Assembly: GCF_004349105.1 (NCBI RefSeq)
Contig: NZ_SMLB01000006.1
Span: 124,001-188,000, forward strand
Length of the DNA stretch: 64,000 nt
Reading direction: 5' to 3'
Source: Jiangella aurantiaca
GTDB lineage: Bacteria > Actinomycetota > Actinomycetes > Jiangellales > Jiangellaceae
A program made the position numbers and the translations under genes. The notes under the pieces are model-generated. The model saw only the letters and a list, made by a program, of their open reading frames with translations. It did no database searches and had not been told where the DNA came from. Shown piece after piece: positions 46,653 through 56,651 of the stretch (its first letter is position 1; the number at the start of each line of letters is the position of its first letter).

Positions 46653-47458
46653 GGGCGTTGACGACGACCGGAGCGCCGCGGCGGGTCCGTGCCATCGCGA
46701 CGGCCGAGCTCCGGCTCCTGGTGCGCAACCGCACGGCGATGTTCACCGCGCTGGCGCTGCCGCTGATCACCGTCGCCGGGCTGAGCGCGATCGGGTTCGG
46801 CGAGAACGGCGACCTGCCCCTAGGCGCGCTGGTCGTGACGATGCTGGCCGGCTTCACCCTGCTGTACGTCGTCTACTACAACCTCGTGTCAGCGTACGTA
46901 GCCCGGCGCGAGGACCTGGTGCTCAAGCGGCTGCGGGTCGGCGAGCTGACCGACGCGGAGATCCTGGCCGGCACGGCGCTGCCGTCGGTCGTCGTGGCGG
47001 TCACGCAGGTCGTGCTGACCGCTGTCGTCGCGGCGCTGGCGCTCGGCCTGGACATGCCGGCGAACGCGCTGCTGGTGGTCGTGGCCGTCGTCGGTGGCGT
47101 GGTGATGTTCGTGCTGCTGGCCGCGGCCTCGACGGCGTTCACCCGCAACGTCGAGATGGCGCAGGTCAGCACGTTGCCGGTGCTGTTCCTCTGCATGGGC
47201 AGCCTGATCTTCTCCGGCGTCGTGGTCCCCGCGGACTCGGTGCCGGACGCGGTGCAGGATGTCTTCCAGTTCGTCCCGCTGACTCCCGTGCTCGACCTCC
47301 TCCAGCTCGGGCTGACCGGGCGGACGGCGGACGGCGACACCGTCGGGTTCGGCGCGAGCTTCTCAGCGGCGGCCTTCCCGCTGATCATCATGGGATTGTG
47401 GATCGTCAACGGCATCGCGGCCCTGCGCCGGTGGTTCCGGTGGGAGCCACGTACCTGA
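46649..47458 (+). CDS. ABC-2 type transporter permease
   Basis: 269 residues with six predicted membrane segments, for example AMFTALALPLITVAGLSAIG, LVVTMLAGFTLLYVVYYNLV, ALLVVVAVVGGVVMFVLLAA and FPLIIMGLWIVNGIAALRRW. ARREDLVLKRLRVGELTDAE is the conserved cytoplasmic loop of ABC-2 permeases. It pairs with the upstream ATPase through an ATGA overlap. In actinobacteria such pairs followed by a NarL-type two-component system usually sense and export membrane-active compounds. Confidence 0.9.
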   Translation: MRALTTTGAPRRVRAIATAELRLLVRNRTAMFTALALPLITVAGLSAIGFGENGDLPLGALVVTMLAGFTLLYVVYYNLVSAYVARREDLVLKRLRVGELTDAEILAGTALPSVVVAVTQVVLTAVVAALALGLDMPANALLVVVAVVGGVVMFVLLAAASTAFTRNVEMAQVSTLPVLFLCMGSLIFSGVVVPADSVPDAVQDVFQFVPLTPVLDLLQLGLTGRTADGDTVGFGASFSAAAFPLIIMGLWIVNGIAALRRWFRWEPRT

Positions 47459-47478
47459 TCGGGCGCCGTGACAAGCTG

Positions 47479-48720
47479 ATGTCCGTGTCGATGGTCACCC
47501 GGTGGTGGGAGGAGCGCAGCGCGCTGCAGCGCTTCGACCTCTACACCCGCGGGACCCTGTACTCGATGCTCGCGGCGGAGCCACTGGTTGCGTTGTTCAT
47601 CGCGTCGTCCAGTGAAGACCTCGCGTCGCCCGCCGCGGTCGCCGCCTTCGCCGTCGTCGTCGCCGGGCACGCGGCGATCGGCGCCGTCGTCCTCCGGGCC
47701 GGGATGGAGTGGTATCTCGGCCGCGGCCCGTGGCCGTATCGCTGGACGGTGGCGCTGCTGCTGGTGACGGCGTGCGCGGTGGCCGCGGCGGTGGTGGCCT
47801 TCGGCTGGGACGGGCCGCCGGAGCCGGGCGTCATCACCGGTGGGGTCACCGCCCAGCTGGCGATCCTCATGGTCCTCGGATTCACCGTCGGGGCGCTGGC
47901 CCCGCGGCTGGACAGCCGGCGGCTGGTGGTGCTGGCGGTCGGGATCGCGGCGGGCCTGGCCGCGGCCGGGTTCCTGAGCGGCTGGCCGCGGCCCAGCGCT
48001 ATCGCGGCGGGGATCTCGGCGCTGTTCGCCTACCTCGGTGGCTGGTCGGCGTTCCGGGCGTCGGTGTGGATGCTGGGTGTCGTGTTCGAGCTGGACCGGT
48101 CGCGGCAGGTACAGGCCGACCTCGCCGTCGCCGAGGAACGGCTGCGGTTCGCCCGCGACCTGCACGACATCCTGGGCCGCAATCTCTCCGTCATCGCCGT
48201 CAAGAGCGAGCTGGCCGCCGCGCTGGCTCGGCGTGGCCGCGACGAGGCGGGGGAGGAGATGATGGCCGTCCGCGACATCGCCCAGGAGTCGCTGCGCGAG
48301 GTCCGCGACGTCGTCCGCGGCTACCGCGAGGTCGACCTGACGACCGAGCTGGCCGGCGCCCGCTCCGTCCTGCGCTCGGCCGGCGTCGCCACCCGCGTCG
48401 TCGGCGAGGTTTCGCCGCTGTCGGCGGAGGTGCAGGCGGTGCTCGGCTGGGTCGCCCGCGAGGGCACGACGAACGTGCTGCGGCACAGCTCGGCGTCGAC
48501 CTGCGTCATCACCGTCGGGCGGTCCGACGGGAGCGTGACGCTGACCATGGAGAACGACGGCGTGCGGGCGGCGTCCGACGGGCGCGGCTCGGGGCCTGGG
48601 TCCGGGCTGTCCGGGCTGGCGGAGCGGCTGGGCGACCTCGGCGGGTCGTTGTCGGCCGACCGGCTCGACGGCGACCGGTTCCTGCTGTCCGCCCGGGTGC
48701 CGTCTGGGGTGATGCCGTGA
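47479..48720 (+). CDS. NarL-group sensor histidine kinase
   Basis: 413 residues. Five or six membrane helices occupy about 25-185 with no large sensor domain. HisKA_3 follows with the H-box FARDLHDILGRNLSVIAVKS and His229. The ATPase has VAREGTTNVLRHSSAST (N-box) and GSGPGSGLSGLAERLGDLGG (G-box). With few extracytoplasmic residues, it probably senses within the membrane or through its partner transporter. ATG 47479 (or 47491) was chosen; the frame is open back to 47398. Its stop overlaps the regulator gene by GTGA. Confidence 0.9.
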   Translation: MSVSMVTRWWEERSALQRFDLYTRGTLYSMLAAEPLVALFIASSSEDLASPAAVAAFAVVVAGHAAIGAVVLRAGMEWYLGRGPWPYRWTVALLLVTACAVAAAVVAFGWDGPPEPGVITGGVTAQLAILMVLGFTVGALAPRLDSRRLVVLAVGIAAGLAAAGFLSGWPRPSAIAAGISALFAYLGGWSAFRASVWMLGVVFELDRSRQVQADLAVAEERLRFARDLHDILGRNLSVIAVKSELAAALARRGRDEAGEEMMAVRDIAQESLREVRDVVRGYREVDLTTELAGARSVLRSAGVATRVVGEVSPLSAEVQAVLGWVAREGTTNVLRHSSASTCVITVGRSDGSVTLTMENDGVRAASDGRGSGPGSGLSGLAERLGDLGGSLSADRLDGDRFLLSARVPSGVMP

Positions 48721-49322
48721 TCCGCGTCCTGCTGGCCGACGACGAGAACCTCATCCGGTCCGCGCTGCGGGCGCTGCTGTCGCTGGAGGACGGCATCGAG
48801 GTGGTCGCCGAGGCCGCCACCGCCGACGAGGCGCTGGCGATGGCCCGATCCTCTGCGCCTGACGTGGCCGTGCTGGACCTGCAGCTGCCGGACCGTGACG
48901 GGATCTCGCTGGCGGCCGACCTGCACGCCCAGGTGCCCGGCTGCCGGACGATGATCGTCACCAGCCACGGGCGGCCCGGGTACCTCAAGCGGGCGCTGGC
49001 CGGGGGAGTGGGCGGCTTCCTGCCCAAGACGGTGTCGGCCTCGGTGCTGGCCCAGGTCGTCCGCACCGTCCACGACGGCGGCCGGTACGTCGACCCGGAG
49101 CTGGCCGCCGAGGCGATCAGCGCCGGCGACAGCCCGCTGACGGCGCGGGAGGCGGACGTGCTCGAACTGGCCGCCGAGGGCGCGCCGGTCGAGGAGATCG
49201 CCCGTCGGGCCGCGCTGACGCCGGGTACGGTGCGCAACTATCTGTCGTCGGCGGCGTCGAAGCTCGGGGCGGCGAATCGGCACGAGGCCGTGCATGTCGC
49301 TCGTCGGCATGGGTGGATCTAG
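48717..49322 (+). CDS. NarL/LuxR-family response regulator
   Basis: 201 residues. The receiver has the acidic pocket DDEN near 8-11, phospho-acceptor Asp54 in VAVLDLQLPDRDG, Thr/Ser in MIVTSHG and Lys in GFLPKTV. A LuxR-type helix-turn-helix follows (LTAREADVLELAAEGAPVEE and IARRAALTPGTVRNYLSSAA). It should bind DNA as a dimer after phosphorylation by the upstream kinase and control the ABC genes. It ends 41 bases before the convergent dinB. Confidence 0.93.
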   Translation: MIRVLLADDENLIRSALRALLSLEDGIEVVAEAATADEALAMARSSAPDVAVLDLQLPDRDGISLAADLHAQVPGCRTMIVTSHGRPGYLKRALAGGVGGFLPKTVSASVLAQVVRTVHDGGRYVDPELAAEAISAGDSPLTAREADVLELAAEGAPVEEIARRAALTPGTVRNYLSSAASKLGAANRHEAVHVARRHGWI

Positions 49323-49363
49323 GGTCCAGCCCCGCCCCTACTCAACATGATCAACCAGAGCGA

Positions 49364-50686
49364 TCAGGCGGCGGCGAGCGGGTCGGTGGGGATCACCGGC
49401 GGGGGAGCGGGCGACAGCTCGGGGTCGTCGACGGCGAAGGTGCGGACGGGCCCGGGCGGGGTGGACGCCGTCTCGAATCGGACCGTGACCCGGCCGCGTC
49501 CGGACCCCCACACCCAGCCGGCACCGTGCACCGCGTGGACGACGTCCATGCCGGGCGACCAGCCGCGGCGCTCGTGCAGGACCTCCTCGACCTGGTCGGC
49601 GGGGTCGTCGGCCGCCTCGGCCCGCTCCGAGACGAACAGGTCGTCCTGCACCCAGTCGGACAGCCCCGACACGCCGACCCCGAGCAGCCGGACTCCGCCC
49701 GTGGTGTCGACGTCGTCCAGCAGGCGGGTCGCCACCCGGGAGAGCACGCGGACGTCGTCGGTCGGCGCGGGGAGGGTGGCCGAGCGGGACAGCGTGGTGA
49801 AGTCGTGCAGCCGCGTCTTCAGCGTGATGGTCCGCCCGGACAGCCCGGCCTCGACCAGCCGCGCCGCCACCCGCTCGGCCAGCCGGGCGACGATCGCCGC
49901 CAGCAGCGCCGGGTCGGTGAGGTCGCGGTCGAAGGTGTCCTCGACGCTGACGGACTTCGACTCGCGCTCGGCGCTGACCGGCCGGTCGTCCTGCGCGAGC
50001 GACAGCCGGTGCAGGGAACGGCCGTGCGCCTCGCCGAGCAGGTCGACGAGGTCGGATTCCGTGATGCGGGCGAGGTCGCCGACGGTCTTCACGCCGAACC
50101 GGGCCAGCCGGGCGGCCGTCGCCGGGCCGACGCCGGGCAGCGCGCGGATCGGCAGCGGGTGCAGCAGCTCGAGCTCCGTCCCCGGCTCGACGACGACCAG
50201 ACCGTCGGGCTTGGCCTGCTCGGAGGCGATCTTCGCCATCAGCTTGGACCCGGCGACGCCGACGGAGGCGGTCACGCCGGTCTCATCGACGATCGTCGAT
50301 CTCAGCTCAGCGGCCAGCGTCCGCACCTCGGCCACGGACGAGGGCACGCCGCCGGCACGACCGGCGAGGTCGACGAACGCCTCGTCCAGCGACAGCGGCT
50401 CGACCACCGGCGACAGTGCCCGCAGCCGCGCCATGACCACCGCGCTGACCGCGCGGTAGACGGCGAACCGGCCGGACAGGTAGGCGGCGTGCGGGCAGCG
50501 CGACCGGGCCTCGCTCATCGACATGGCCGACCGGACGCCGGATGTGCGCGCCTCGTAGGACGCCGTCGACACCACGCCGCGCGGCCCGAGCCCGCCCACG
50601 ATGACCGGCTTGCCCCGCAGCGACGGCTTGTCGCGCTGCTCGACCGAGGCGAAGAATGCGTCCAGGTCGAGATGGAGGACGCGCAT
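49364..50686 (-). CDS. dinB: DNA polymerase IV (Y family)
   Basis: 440 residues. The catalytic acids are in LHLDLDAFFASVEQ (near 4-17) and EPLSLDEAFVDLAG (Asp-Glu near 105). The steric-gate Phe is in DAFF, and IRALPGVGPATAARL is the thumb helix-hairpin-helix. The little-finger domain follows. A C-terminal extension of about 60 residues (GMDVVHAVHGAGWVWGSGRG and beyond) is seen in actinobacterial DinB1. It lacks an evident beta-clamp motif at the very end. No SOS box was found in the 91-base upstream gap. It is error-prone translesion polymerase. Confidence 0.93.
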   Translation of the reverse strand: MRVLHLDLDAFFASVEQRDKPSLRGKPVIVGGLGPRGVVSTASYEARTSGVRSAMSMSEARSRCPHAAYLSGRFAVYRAVSAVVMARLRALSPVVEPLSLDEAFVDLAGRAGGVPSSVAEVRTLAAELRSTIVDETGVTASVGVAGSKLMAKIASEQAKPDGLVVVEPGTELELLHPLPIRALPGVGPATAARLARFGVKTVGDLARITESDLVDLLGEAHGRSLHRLSLAQDDRPVSAERESKSVSVEDTFDRDLTDPALLAAIVARLAERVAARLVEAGLSGRTITLKTRLHDFTTLSRSATLPAPTDDVRVLSRVATRLLDDVDTTGGVRLLGVGVSGLSDWVQDDLFVSERAEAADDPADQVEEVLHERRGWSPGMDVVHAVHGAGWVWGSGRGRVTVRFETASTPPGPVRTFAVDDPELSPAPPPVIPTDPLAAA

Positions 50687-50777
50687 CCCCCGATCGTCGC
50701 ACGCCGCACCGACACCCGGTGGCTGCGGTACGGTTGCGCCGCGACCGGAGTTCACGCCGGAGTGAGAGAAGGTTCCG

Positions 50778-51188
50778 ATGACCGCGATCGTCGTGGGCTA
50801 TGTCCCCAAGTCCGAGGGCCGCGCGGCACTGCGCCGGGCCGCCGAGGAGGCGCGGCTGCGCGGGGCCAGGCTGATCGTCGTCAACTCCGCCCGGGGCGGG
50901 CGTGAGTTCGACGACGACGACGCCATCCGCGCCGACGCCGAGCTGGCCACCGTCAGCCAGCAGCTGAAGGACGCCGGCATCGAGGCCGAGGTGCGCCAGC
51001 TGGTGCGCGGCATGGACGTGGCCGAGGACCTCATCGCGGTGGCCGAGGAGAACGCGGCCGACTTCATCGTCATCGGCCTGCGCCGCCGAAGTCCCGTAGG
51101 AAAACTGATCTTGGGAAGCAACGCCCAGCGTATCCTGTTGGACGCACCGTGCCCTGTCCTGGCCGTCAAGGCCGAGGACGTGGACTGA
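50778..51188 (+). CDS. Universal stress protein
   Basis: 136 residues with one Usp domain. IVVGYVPKSEGRAALRRAAE, LIVVNSARGG and the ATP-binding loop GLRRRSPVGKLILGSN (G-x2-G-x9-G-S type) are followed by AQRILLDAPCPVLAVK. ATP-binding Usps are stress-linked and often dormancy-related. TACGGT near 50727 may be the -10. It is divergent from dinB and directly upstream of the HhH-GPD gene (16-base gap). Confidence 0.92.
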   Translation: MTAIVVGYVPKSEGRAALRRAAEEARLRGARLIVVNSARGGREFDDDDAIRADAELATVSQQLKDAGIEAEVRQLVRGMDVAEDLIAVAEENAADFIVIGLRRRSPVGKLILGSNAQRILLDAPCPVLAVKAEDVD

Positions 51189-51204
51189 GAAGGGTTCCGC
51201 GAAC

Positions 51205-51777
51205 GTGACCACGCTGTACCTGGCCGGCACTCCCGAGGCCGACGCGCTGCTAGCTCGTGACCCGTTCGCGCTGCTCACCGGCATGTTACTGGACCAGCAG
51301 GTGCCCATGGAGAAGGCCTTCTCCGGCCCGGCCGTCATCGCCGAGCGCATGGGCGTCGACCACCTCGACCCCGCGGCCATCGCCGCGTACGACCCCGAGG
51401 CGTTCGCCGAGATCTTCTCCCGCACCCCGGCCGTCCACCGATTCCCGGGGTCCATGGCCGAGCGGGTGCAGAAGGTGGCCGCGTACGTCGCCGAGCACTA
51501 CGGCAACGATGCGGCGAACATCTGGGCCGACGCCGGCACCGGCACCGAGCTGCTGAAGCGGCTCAAGGCGCTGCCCGGGTTCGGTGAGCAGAAGGCCAAG
51601 ATCATGGTCGCGCTGCTGGGCAAGCAGATCGGCGTGCGGCCCGAAGGCTGGCGCGAGGCGGCCGGCGACTACGGCGCCGAGGGCGCCACCCGGTCGGTGG
51701 CCGACGTCGTCGACGCCGACACGCTGGCCCAGGTCCGGGCGACGAAGCGGGAGATCAAGCGTGCGGCGAAGGCCTAG
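51205..51777 (+). CDS. HhH-GPD family base-excision repair-like protein
   Basis: 190 residues. PFALLTGMLLDQQVPMEKAF is the N-terminal helix pair. LKRLKALPGFGEQKAKIMVA holds the helix-hairpin-helix, which normally binds the DNA backbone. The usual catalytic Lys/Asp after the hairpin is not obvious; the family of this length in actinobacteria is annotated as an HhH-GPD base-excision protein without proven activity. GTG 51205 follows GAAGG. It lies between a universal stress protein and an SpoIIE phosphatase. Confidence 0.85.
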   Translation: MTTLYLAGTPEADALLARDPFALLTGMLLDQQVPMEKAFSGPAVIAERMGVDHLDPAAIAAYDPEAFAEIFSRTPAVHRFPGSMAERVQKVAAYVAEHYGNDAANIWADAGTGTELLKRLKALPGFGEQKAKIMVALLGKQIGVRPEGWREAAGDYGAEGATRSVADVVDADTLAQVRATKREIKRAAKA

Positions 51778-51782
51778 CGGCG

Positions 51783-53387
51783 ATGCGACCGGCTGACGCC
51801 CAGCGCCTGCTCGGTGCGCTGGCCGGGGTCGACGCGCCCGTGGGGTTCGCGGTCTTCGACGAGGAACACCGGTACCTGGCCATCAACGCCGCCCTGGCGG
51901 AGCGGTCCGGCAAGAGCATCGCCGATCACCTCGGACGGACGCCGGCCGAGGTGCTGCCGCCGGAGCTGGCCGCGCACACCGACGAGATGATCGAGCGCGT
52001 CCTGCGCACCGGCGAGTCGGTCGAGGCCGAGGAGCCGGCCGTCTCCGGGCGCACCGACACCTATCACCTGCACTCGTCCTGGTACCTGGTCGACGAGGGC
52101 CGCGGCCGCGAGGTCGCCATGTTCGTCGTCGACGACACGTCGCACCAGCGCGCCATCTCGTCGCTGCGCCGCAGCCGGGCCCGCAACGCGCGGCTGCTCG
52201 AGGTGTCCGACGTGCTGTCGCGGGCGGTGACGGTGCGCGAGGTCGCCGACGGCGCCGCCGCCATCGGCCGGCGCAACGTCCAGGCGCTGCGGACCGCCGT
52301 CACGCTCATCGGGCCCAACGGCCGCCCGTACCCCGTCACCACCGGGATCGGCGAGAGAGAGGCCGTCGCCGTCTGGCCGCACCAGGCCGTCACGCCCACC
52401 GACGAGGTGCTGCGCAGCGGCTGGCCCATGTTCCTCGGCAGCCGCGACCGCGCCCGCGCCGCCGCGCCCGGCGACCCCGTCTTCGGCGACTTCCTCGACC
52501 GCACCGACGAGCGCGCCTGGGCGGTGCTGCCGCTGGCCGGCGAGGACGGCTGCGTCGGCGCCGTCCGGTTCTCCTTCGCCACGGAGCAGGAGTTCGACTC
52601 CGACCAGTGCCGGTTCCTGCGCGCCGTCGCCCAGCAGTGCTCGCTGGCCTTCGCCCGGGCCCGGCTGTTCGAGCGGGAGCGGACGGCGGCAGTGTCGCTC
52701 AGCCAGGGGCTGCTGCCGCGCCGGCTCCCGACGGTGGCCGGCATCGATCTGGCGGCCCGCAGCCGCACCGACGTCGGCGAGCACTCCGTCGGCGGCGACT
52801 GGTACGACGCGCTGGTGATGCCCGACGGCGAGCTGGCCCTGGTGGTCGGCGACGTCATGGGTCACGGCGTCACGGCCGCCAGCGCGATGGGGCAGATGCG
52901 GGCGGCGCTGCGGGCGCTGGCGCTCACCGACCCCGATCCCGCGGCGGTGCTCGGCGGGCTGGACCGCCTGGTCGAGCGCGACGACGCCGTCGAGATGGTC
53001 ACCGTCGTCTACGCCCTGGTCGACCCGATCAACGGGACGGTCCGGGTCGGCGACGCCGGCCACCTGCCCCTGATCCGCATCCCCGAGGTCGGCGCCGTCG
53101 AGTTGGTCGACGCCGGCGCCGGCACCACGCCGATCGGCGTCACCGAGCCGCGCAGCACCCAGTCCGTGCGGCTCTGGCCGGGTGACGTGCTCATCGCGTT
53201 CACCGACGGGCTGATCGAGAGCCGGCTGCGTTCGCTCGAGGAAGGCTTCGCCCAGCTGCTGCGTTGCCTGGAGGAACAGCGCGGCGTGCCGCTCGAGCAG
53301 ATGCTCGACGCGGTCGTCCGTTGCATGCAGATCGACGGCGCCGCCGACGATCAGACGATTCTCGCGCTACGGTGGGCCGGGCGATGA
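51783..53387 (+). CDS. PAS-GAF-SpoIIE protein phosphatase (PP2C)
   Basis: 534 residues. The PAS domain is at about 5-125 (PVGFAVFDEEHRYLAINAAL; DHLGRTPAEVLPPEL). The GAF domain lies at about 150-315 (VSDVLSRAVTVREVADGAAA; WAVLPLAGEDGCVGAVRFSF). The SpoIIE phosphatase domain from about 325 has VGGDWYDALVMPDGELALVV and GDVMGHGVTAASAMGQMRAA for metal binding, then DGLIES and ADDQTILALR. Such enzymes dephosphorylate anti-anti-sigma factors in stress pathways. No partner sigma or anti-sigma gene is adjacent; sigA next door is not of the partner-switch type. Confidence 0.92.
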   Translation: MRPADAQRLLGALAGVDAPVGFAVFDEEHRYLAINAALAERSGKSIADHLGRTPAEVLPPELAAHTDEMIERVLRTGESVEAEEPAVSGRTDTYHLHSSWYLVDEGRGREVAMFVVDDTSHQRAISSLRRSRARNARLLEVSDVLSRAVTVREVADGAAAIGRRNVQALRTAVTLIGPNGRPYPVTTGIGEREAVAVWPHQAVTPTDEVLRSGWPMFLGSRDRARAAAPGDPVFGDFLDRTDERAWAVLPLAGEDGCVGAVRFSFATEQEFDSDQCRFLRAVAQQCSLAFARARLFERERTAAVSLSQGLLPRRLPTVAGIDLAARSRTDVGEHSVGGDWYDALVMPDGELALVVGDVMGHGVTAASAMGQMRAALRALALTDPDPAAVLGGLDRLVERDDAVEMVTVVYALVDPINGTVRVGDAGHLPLIRIPEVGAVELVDAGAGTTPIGVTEPRSTQSVRLWPGDVLIAFTDGLIESRLRSLEEGFAQLLRCLEEQRGVPLEQMLDAVVRCMQIDGAADDQTILALRWAGR

Positions 53388-53513
53388 GAACCGTCGGTGT
53401 GGGCGGCGGCCTTTCGGGATGAACGGGACCGTGCTGCTGTGCCACAATGATGTGTTGCCGTCGCCACCTCGCGTACTGCGCTGCCCCTAACCAAAGACAT
53501 CGAGAGGTCGTAC

Positions 53514-55028
<1,515 letters not shown>

Positions 55029-55036
55029 GCCGTGAG

Positions 55037-55108
55037 GTTGATCTTGGAGTAACGGTGGAGATGCGGTCCGATTCGCCCGATTGATTCCACAGTTACTCCA
55101 AGATCAAC
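55037..55108. repeat. GTTGATCTTGG inverted-repeat element, copy B
   Basis: GTTGATCTTGGAGTAAC (55037-55053) is perfectly inverted at 55092-55108. With one mismatch the arms extend to 55059 and back to 55086, 23 bp each, with a 26-base loop. It begins nine bases after the sigA stop, so it may act as the sigA terminator. Its left arm is 23/24 identical to the inverted right arm of copy A at 9973. Confidence 0.9.
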
Positions 55109-55172
55109 TCAGCGTCGCCCGGATGTCCGCACGGATGCCCGGCTGTTCGGGGACCAGTGGCAGAATCGACCG

Positions 55173-55913
55173 ATGACCCGCATCCTCGTGCCCTACCACC
55201 TCGACGAGCACCGGCCCGGCCTCGACGTGCCGTTCGAGCCGGGGGTGACGGTGACGCGCGAACTGGCCGGTGACGACGTCTGGGCGCGGCTGGCCGGGCT
55301 GTACGACGAGGTCGCCGACGTCGTGGCGGCCGACGTGCGGGGCGGCGAGGTGCCGCTGGTGATGTCCGGCGACTGCATGGTGTCGCAGGCGGTCGTCGCC
55401 GGGGTCGAACGGGCCCACGACGGCGCGCCGCCGTCGGTCGTCTGGTTCGACGCGCACGGCGACGTCCAGACGCTGGAGACGACGACGTCCGGGTACCTCG
55501 GCGGGATGCCGCTGCGCATGCTGGCCGGTTACCGGCCGGAGCTGCTCGCCGACGGGCTCGGGCTGGCGCCGGTCCCGGAGGACCGCATCGTGCTGGTCGA
55601 CGGGCGCGACCTGGACCCGCCGGAGCGCGACTACCTGGCCGCGTCGGAGATCCGGCAGGTCTTCACGGCCGAGCTGCACTCGTCCCGGGTTCCGGACGGC
55701 CCGGTCTACCTGCACGTCGATCTGGACGTGATCGACGGCGCGCAGCTGCCGGGCCTGCTGTTCCCGGTCCCGGGCGGGCCGTCGGCGAGCGAGGTCGGCC
55801 AGGCCGTCCGCCGCGTGCTCGACACCGGACGGGTCGCGGCCGTCGGCCTCGGCTGCACCTGGCACGACGGCCAGGGCGCGGCCGCGCGCGTCCGCGGCGC
55901 GCTGCCGTTCTGA
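55173..55913 (+). CDS. Arginase/agmatinase family protein
   Basis: 246 residues of the ureohydrolase fold. Metal motifs are WFDAHGD (Asp-His-Asp) and YLHVDLDVIDG (Asp-x-Asp). The first motif reads MSGDCMV, with Cys where classical members have the His ligand of GGDHS. The C-terminal Glu of the classical substrate site is not evident in VGLGCTWHDG. It may be a divergent hydrolase with one altered metal site; substrate unknown. It is flanked on both sides by copies of the same inverted-repeat element and has no operon partner. Confidence 0.82.
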   Translation: MTRILVPYHLDEHRPGLDVPFEPGVTVTRELAGDDVWARLAGLYDEVADVVAADVRGGEVPLVMSGDCMVSQAVVAGVERAHDGAPPSVVWFDAHGDVQTLETTTSGYLGGMPLRMLAGYRPELLADGLGLAPVPEDRIVLVDGRDLDPPERDYLAASEIRQVFTAELHSSRVPDGPVYLHVDLDVIDGAQLPGLLFPVPGGPSASEVGQAVRRVLDTGRVAAVGLGCTWHDGQGAAARVRGALPF

Positions 55914-55932
55914 CGGCCACCGCCCACCTGGT

Positions 55933-56004
55933 GTTGATCTTGGAGTTGTTCGGCCATCTATCGGACATTTCACCCCGCAAATGCCGAACAACTCCAAGAT
56001 CAAC
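55933..56004. repeat. GTTGATCTTGG inverted-repeat element, copy C
   Basis: Bases 55933-55954 (start GTTGATCTTGGAGTTGTT) are perfectly complementary to 55983-56004: 22-bp arms with a 28-base loop. The loop shares ATCGGACATT and CGCAA with copy A. It starts 20 bases after the stop of the arginase-like gene. Copies B and C thus bracket this single gene. Confidence 0.9.
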
Positions 56005-56042
56005 GCGCGGGAGAGCCTCGTCTCGCAGGCGGCGGGCGTGCA

Positions 56043-56048
56043 TAGACT
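56043..56048 (+). promoter_or_regulatory. -10 element of a possibly leaderless rhomboid mRNA
   Basis: TAGACT is followed by six bases (GGGGAG) and ATG 56055. The GGGGAG could also serve as a very close Shine-Dalgarno, so a leadered transcript from another start is not excluded. Confidence 0.45.
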
Positions 56049-56054
56049 GGGGAG

Positions 56055-56651
56055 ATGTCGTCCTCGGGTCAGATCACGCCCCGTCGATCCGTGCCGCCGG
56101 CCCTGGCGGGCACCGTCTCGGTGTTCGTCCTCGTGCTGCTCATGTGGGCCGAGGAGATCGTCGACGCGTTCCCGGGCGTGAATCTCGACCAGTACGGCAT
56201 CCAGCCGCAGGACCCCGAGGGCCTCGTCGGCATCGCCGCGGCGCCGTTCCTGCACGGCGGGTTCGGCCACCTCATCGCCAACACCGGCGCGTTCCTGGTG
56301 CTGGGCTGCCTCATCGCCATGACGACGCGGCGGTTCTGGCCGGTGACGATCGGCGTGGCGCTGGTCGGCGGGTTCGCGACGTGGCTCGCGGCCGCGCCCA
56401 ACACCGTGCACATCGGCGCCAGCGGACTGGTCTACGGCTACGCCGCGTTCCTGGTGGCGTGGGGCGTGTTCAGCCGGCGGGCGCTGGCCATCGTGGTCGC
56501 GGTCGTCGTGGTGCTGATGTACGGCGGCATCGTGGTGGGCGTGCTGCCCGGCCAGCCCGGCATCTCCTGGCAGGGACACCTGTTCGGCGCGCTGGCCGGT
56601 GTGCTCATGGCGTGGCTGCTGCGGGGGAGCGGCGCTCGTCAGCGCGCGTGA
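56055..56651 (+). CDS. Rhomboid family intramembrane serine protease
   Basis: 198 residues with six membrane helices. HGGFGHLIANTGAFLVLGCL is helix 2 with the conserved HxxxN. The nucleophile Ser123 is in GASGLVYGYAAF, and the catalytic His175 is in WQGHLFGALAGVLMAWL. It cuts helices within the membrane; natural substrates are unknown. The 3' end overlaps the convergent DUF1579-like gene by 47 bases, so no terminator fits between. Confidence 0.93.
   Translation: MSSSGQITPRRSVPPALAGTVSVFVLVLLMWAEEIVDAFPGVNLDQYGIQPQDPEGLVGIAAAPFLHGGFGHLIANTGAFLVLGCLIAMTTRRFWPVTIGVALVGGFATWLAAAPNTVHIGASGLVYGYAAFLVAWGVFSRRALAIVVAVVVVLMYGGIVVGVLPGQPGISWQGHLFGALAGVLMAWLLRGSGARQRA

Noticed and set aside
50687-50777. 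SOS box before dinB
   Set aside because: The gap was read for TCGAAC-N4-GTTCGA and close variants; none was found.
55037-56004. Inverted repeats as a CRISPR array
   Set aside because: The repeats are inverted pairs, each with one loop, and are separated by a gene; there is no series of direct repeats with spacers or any cas gene.
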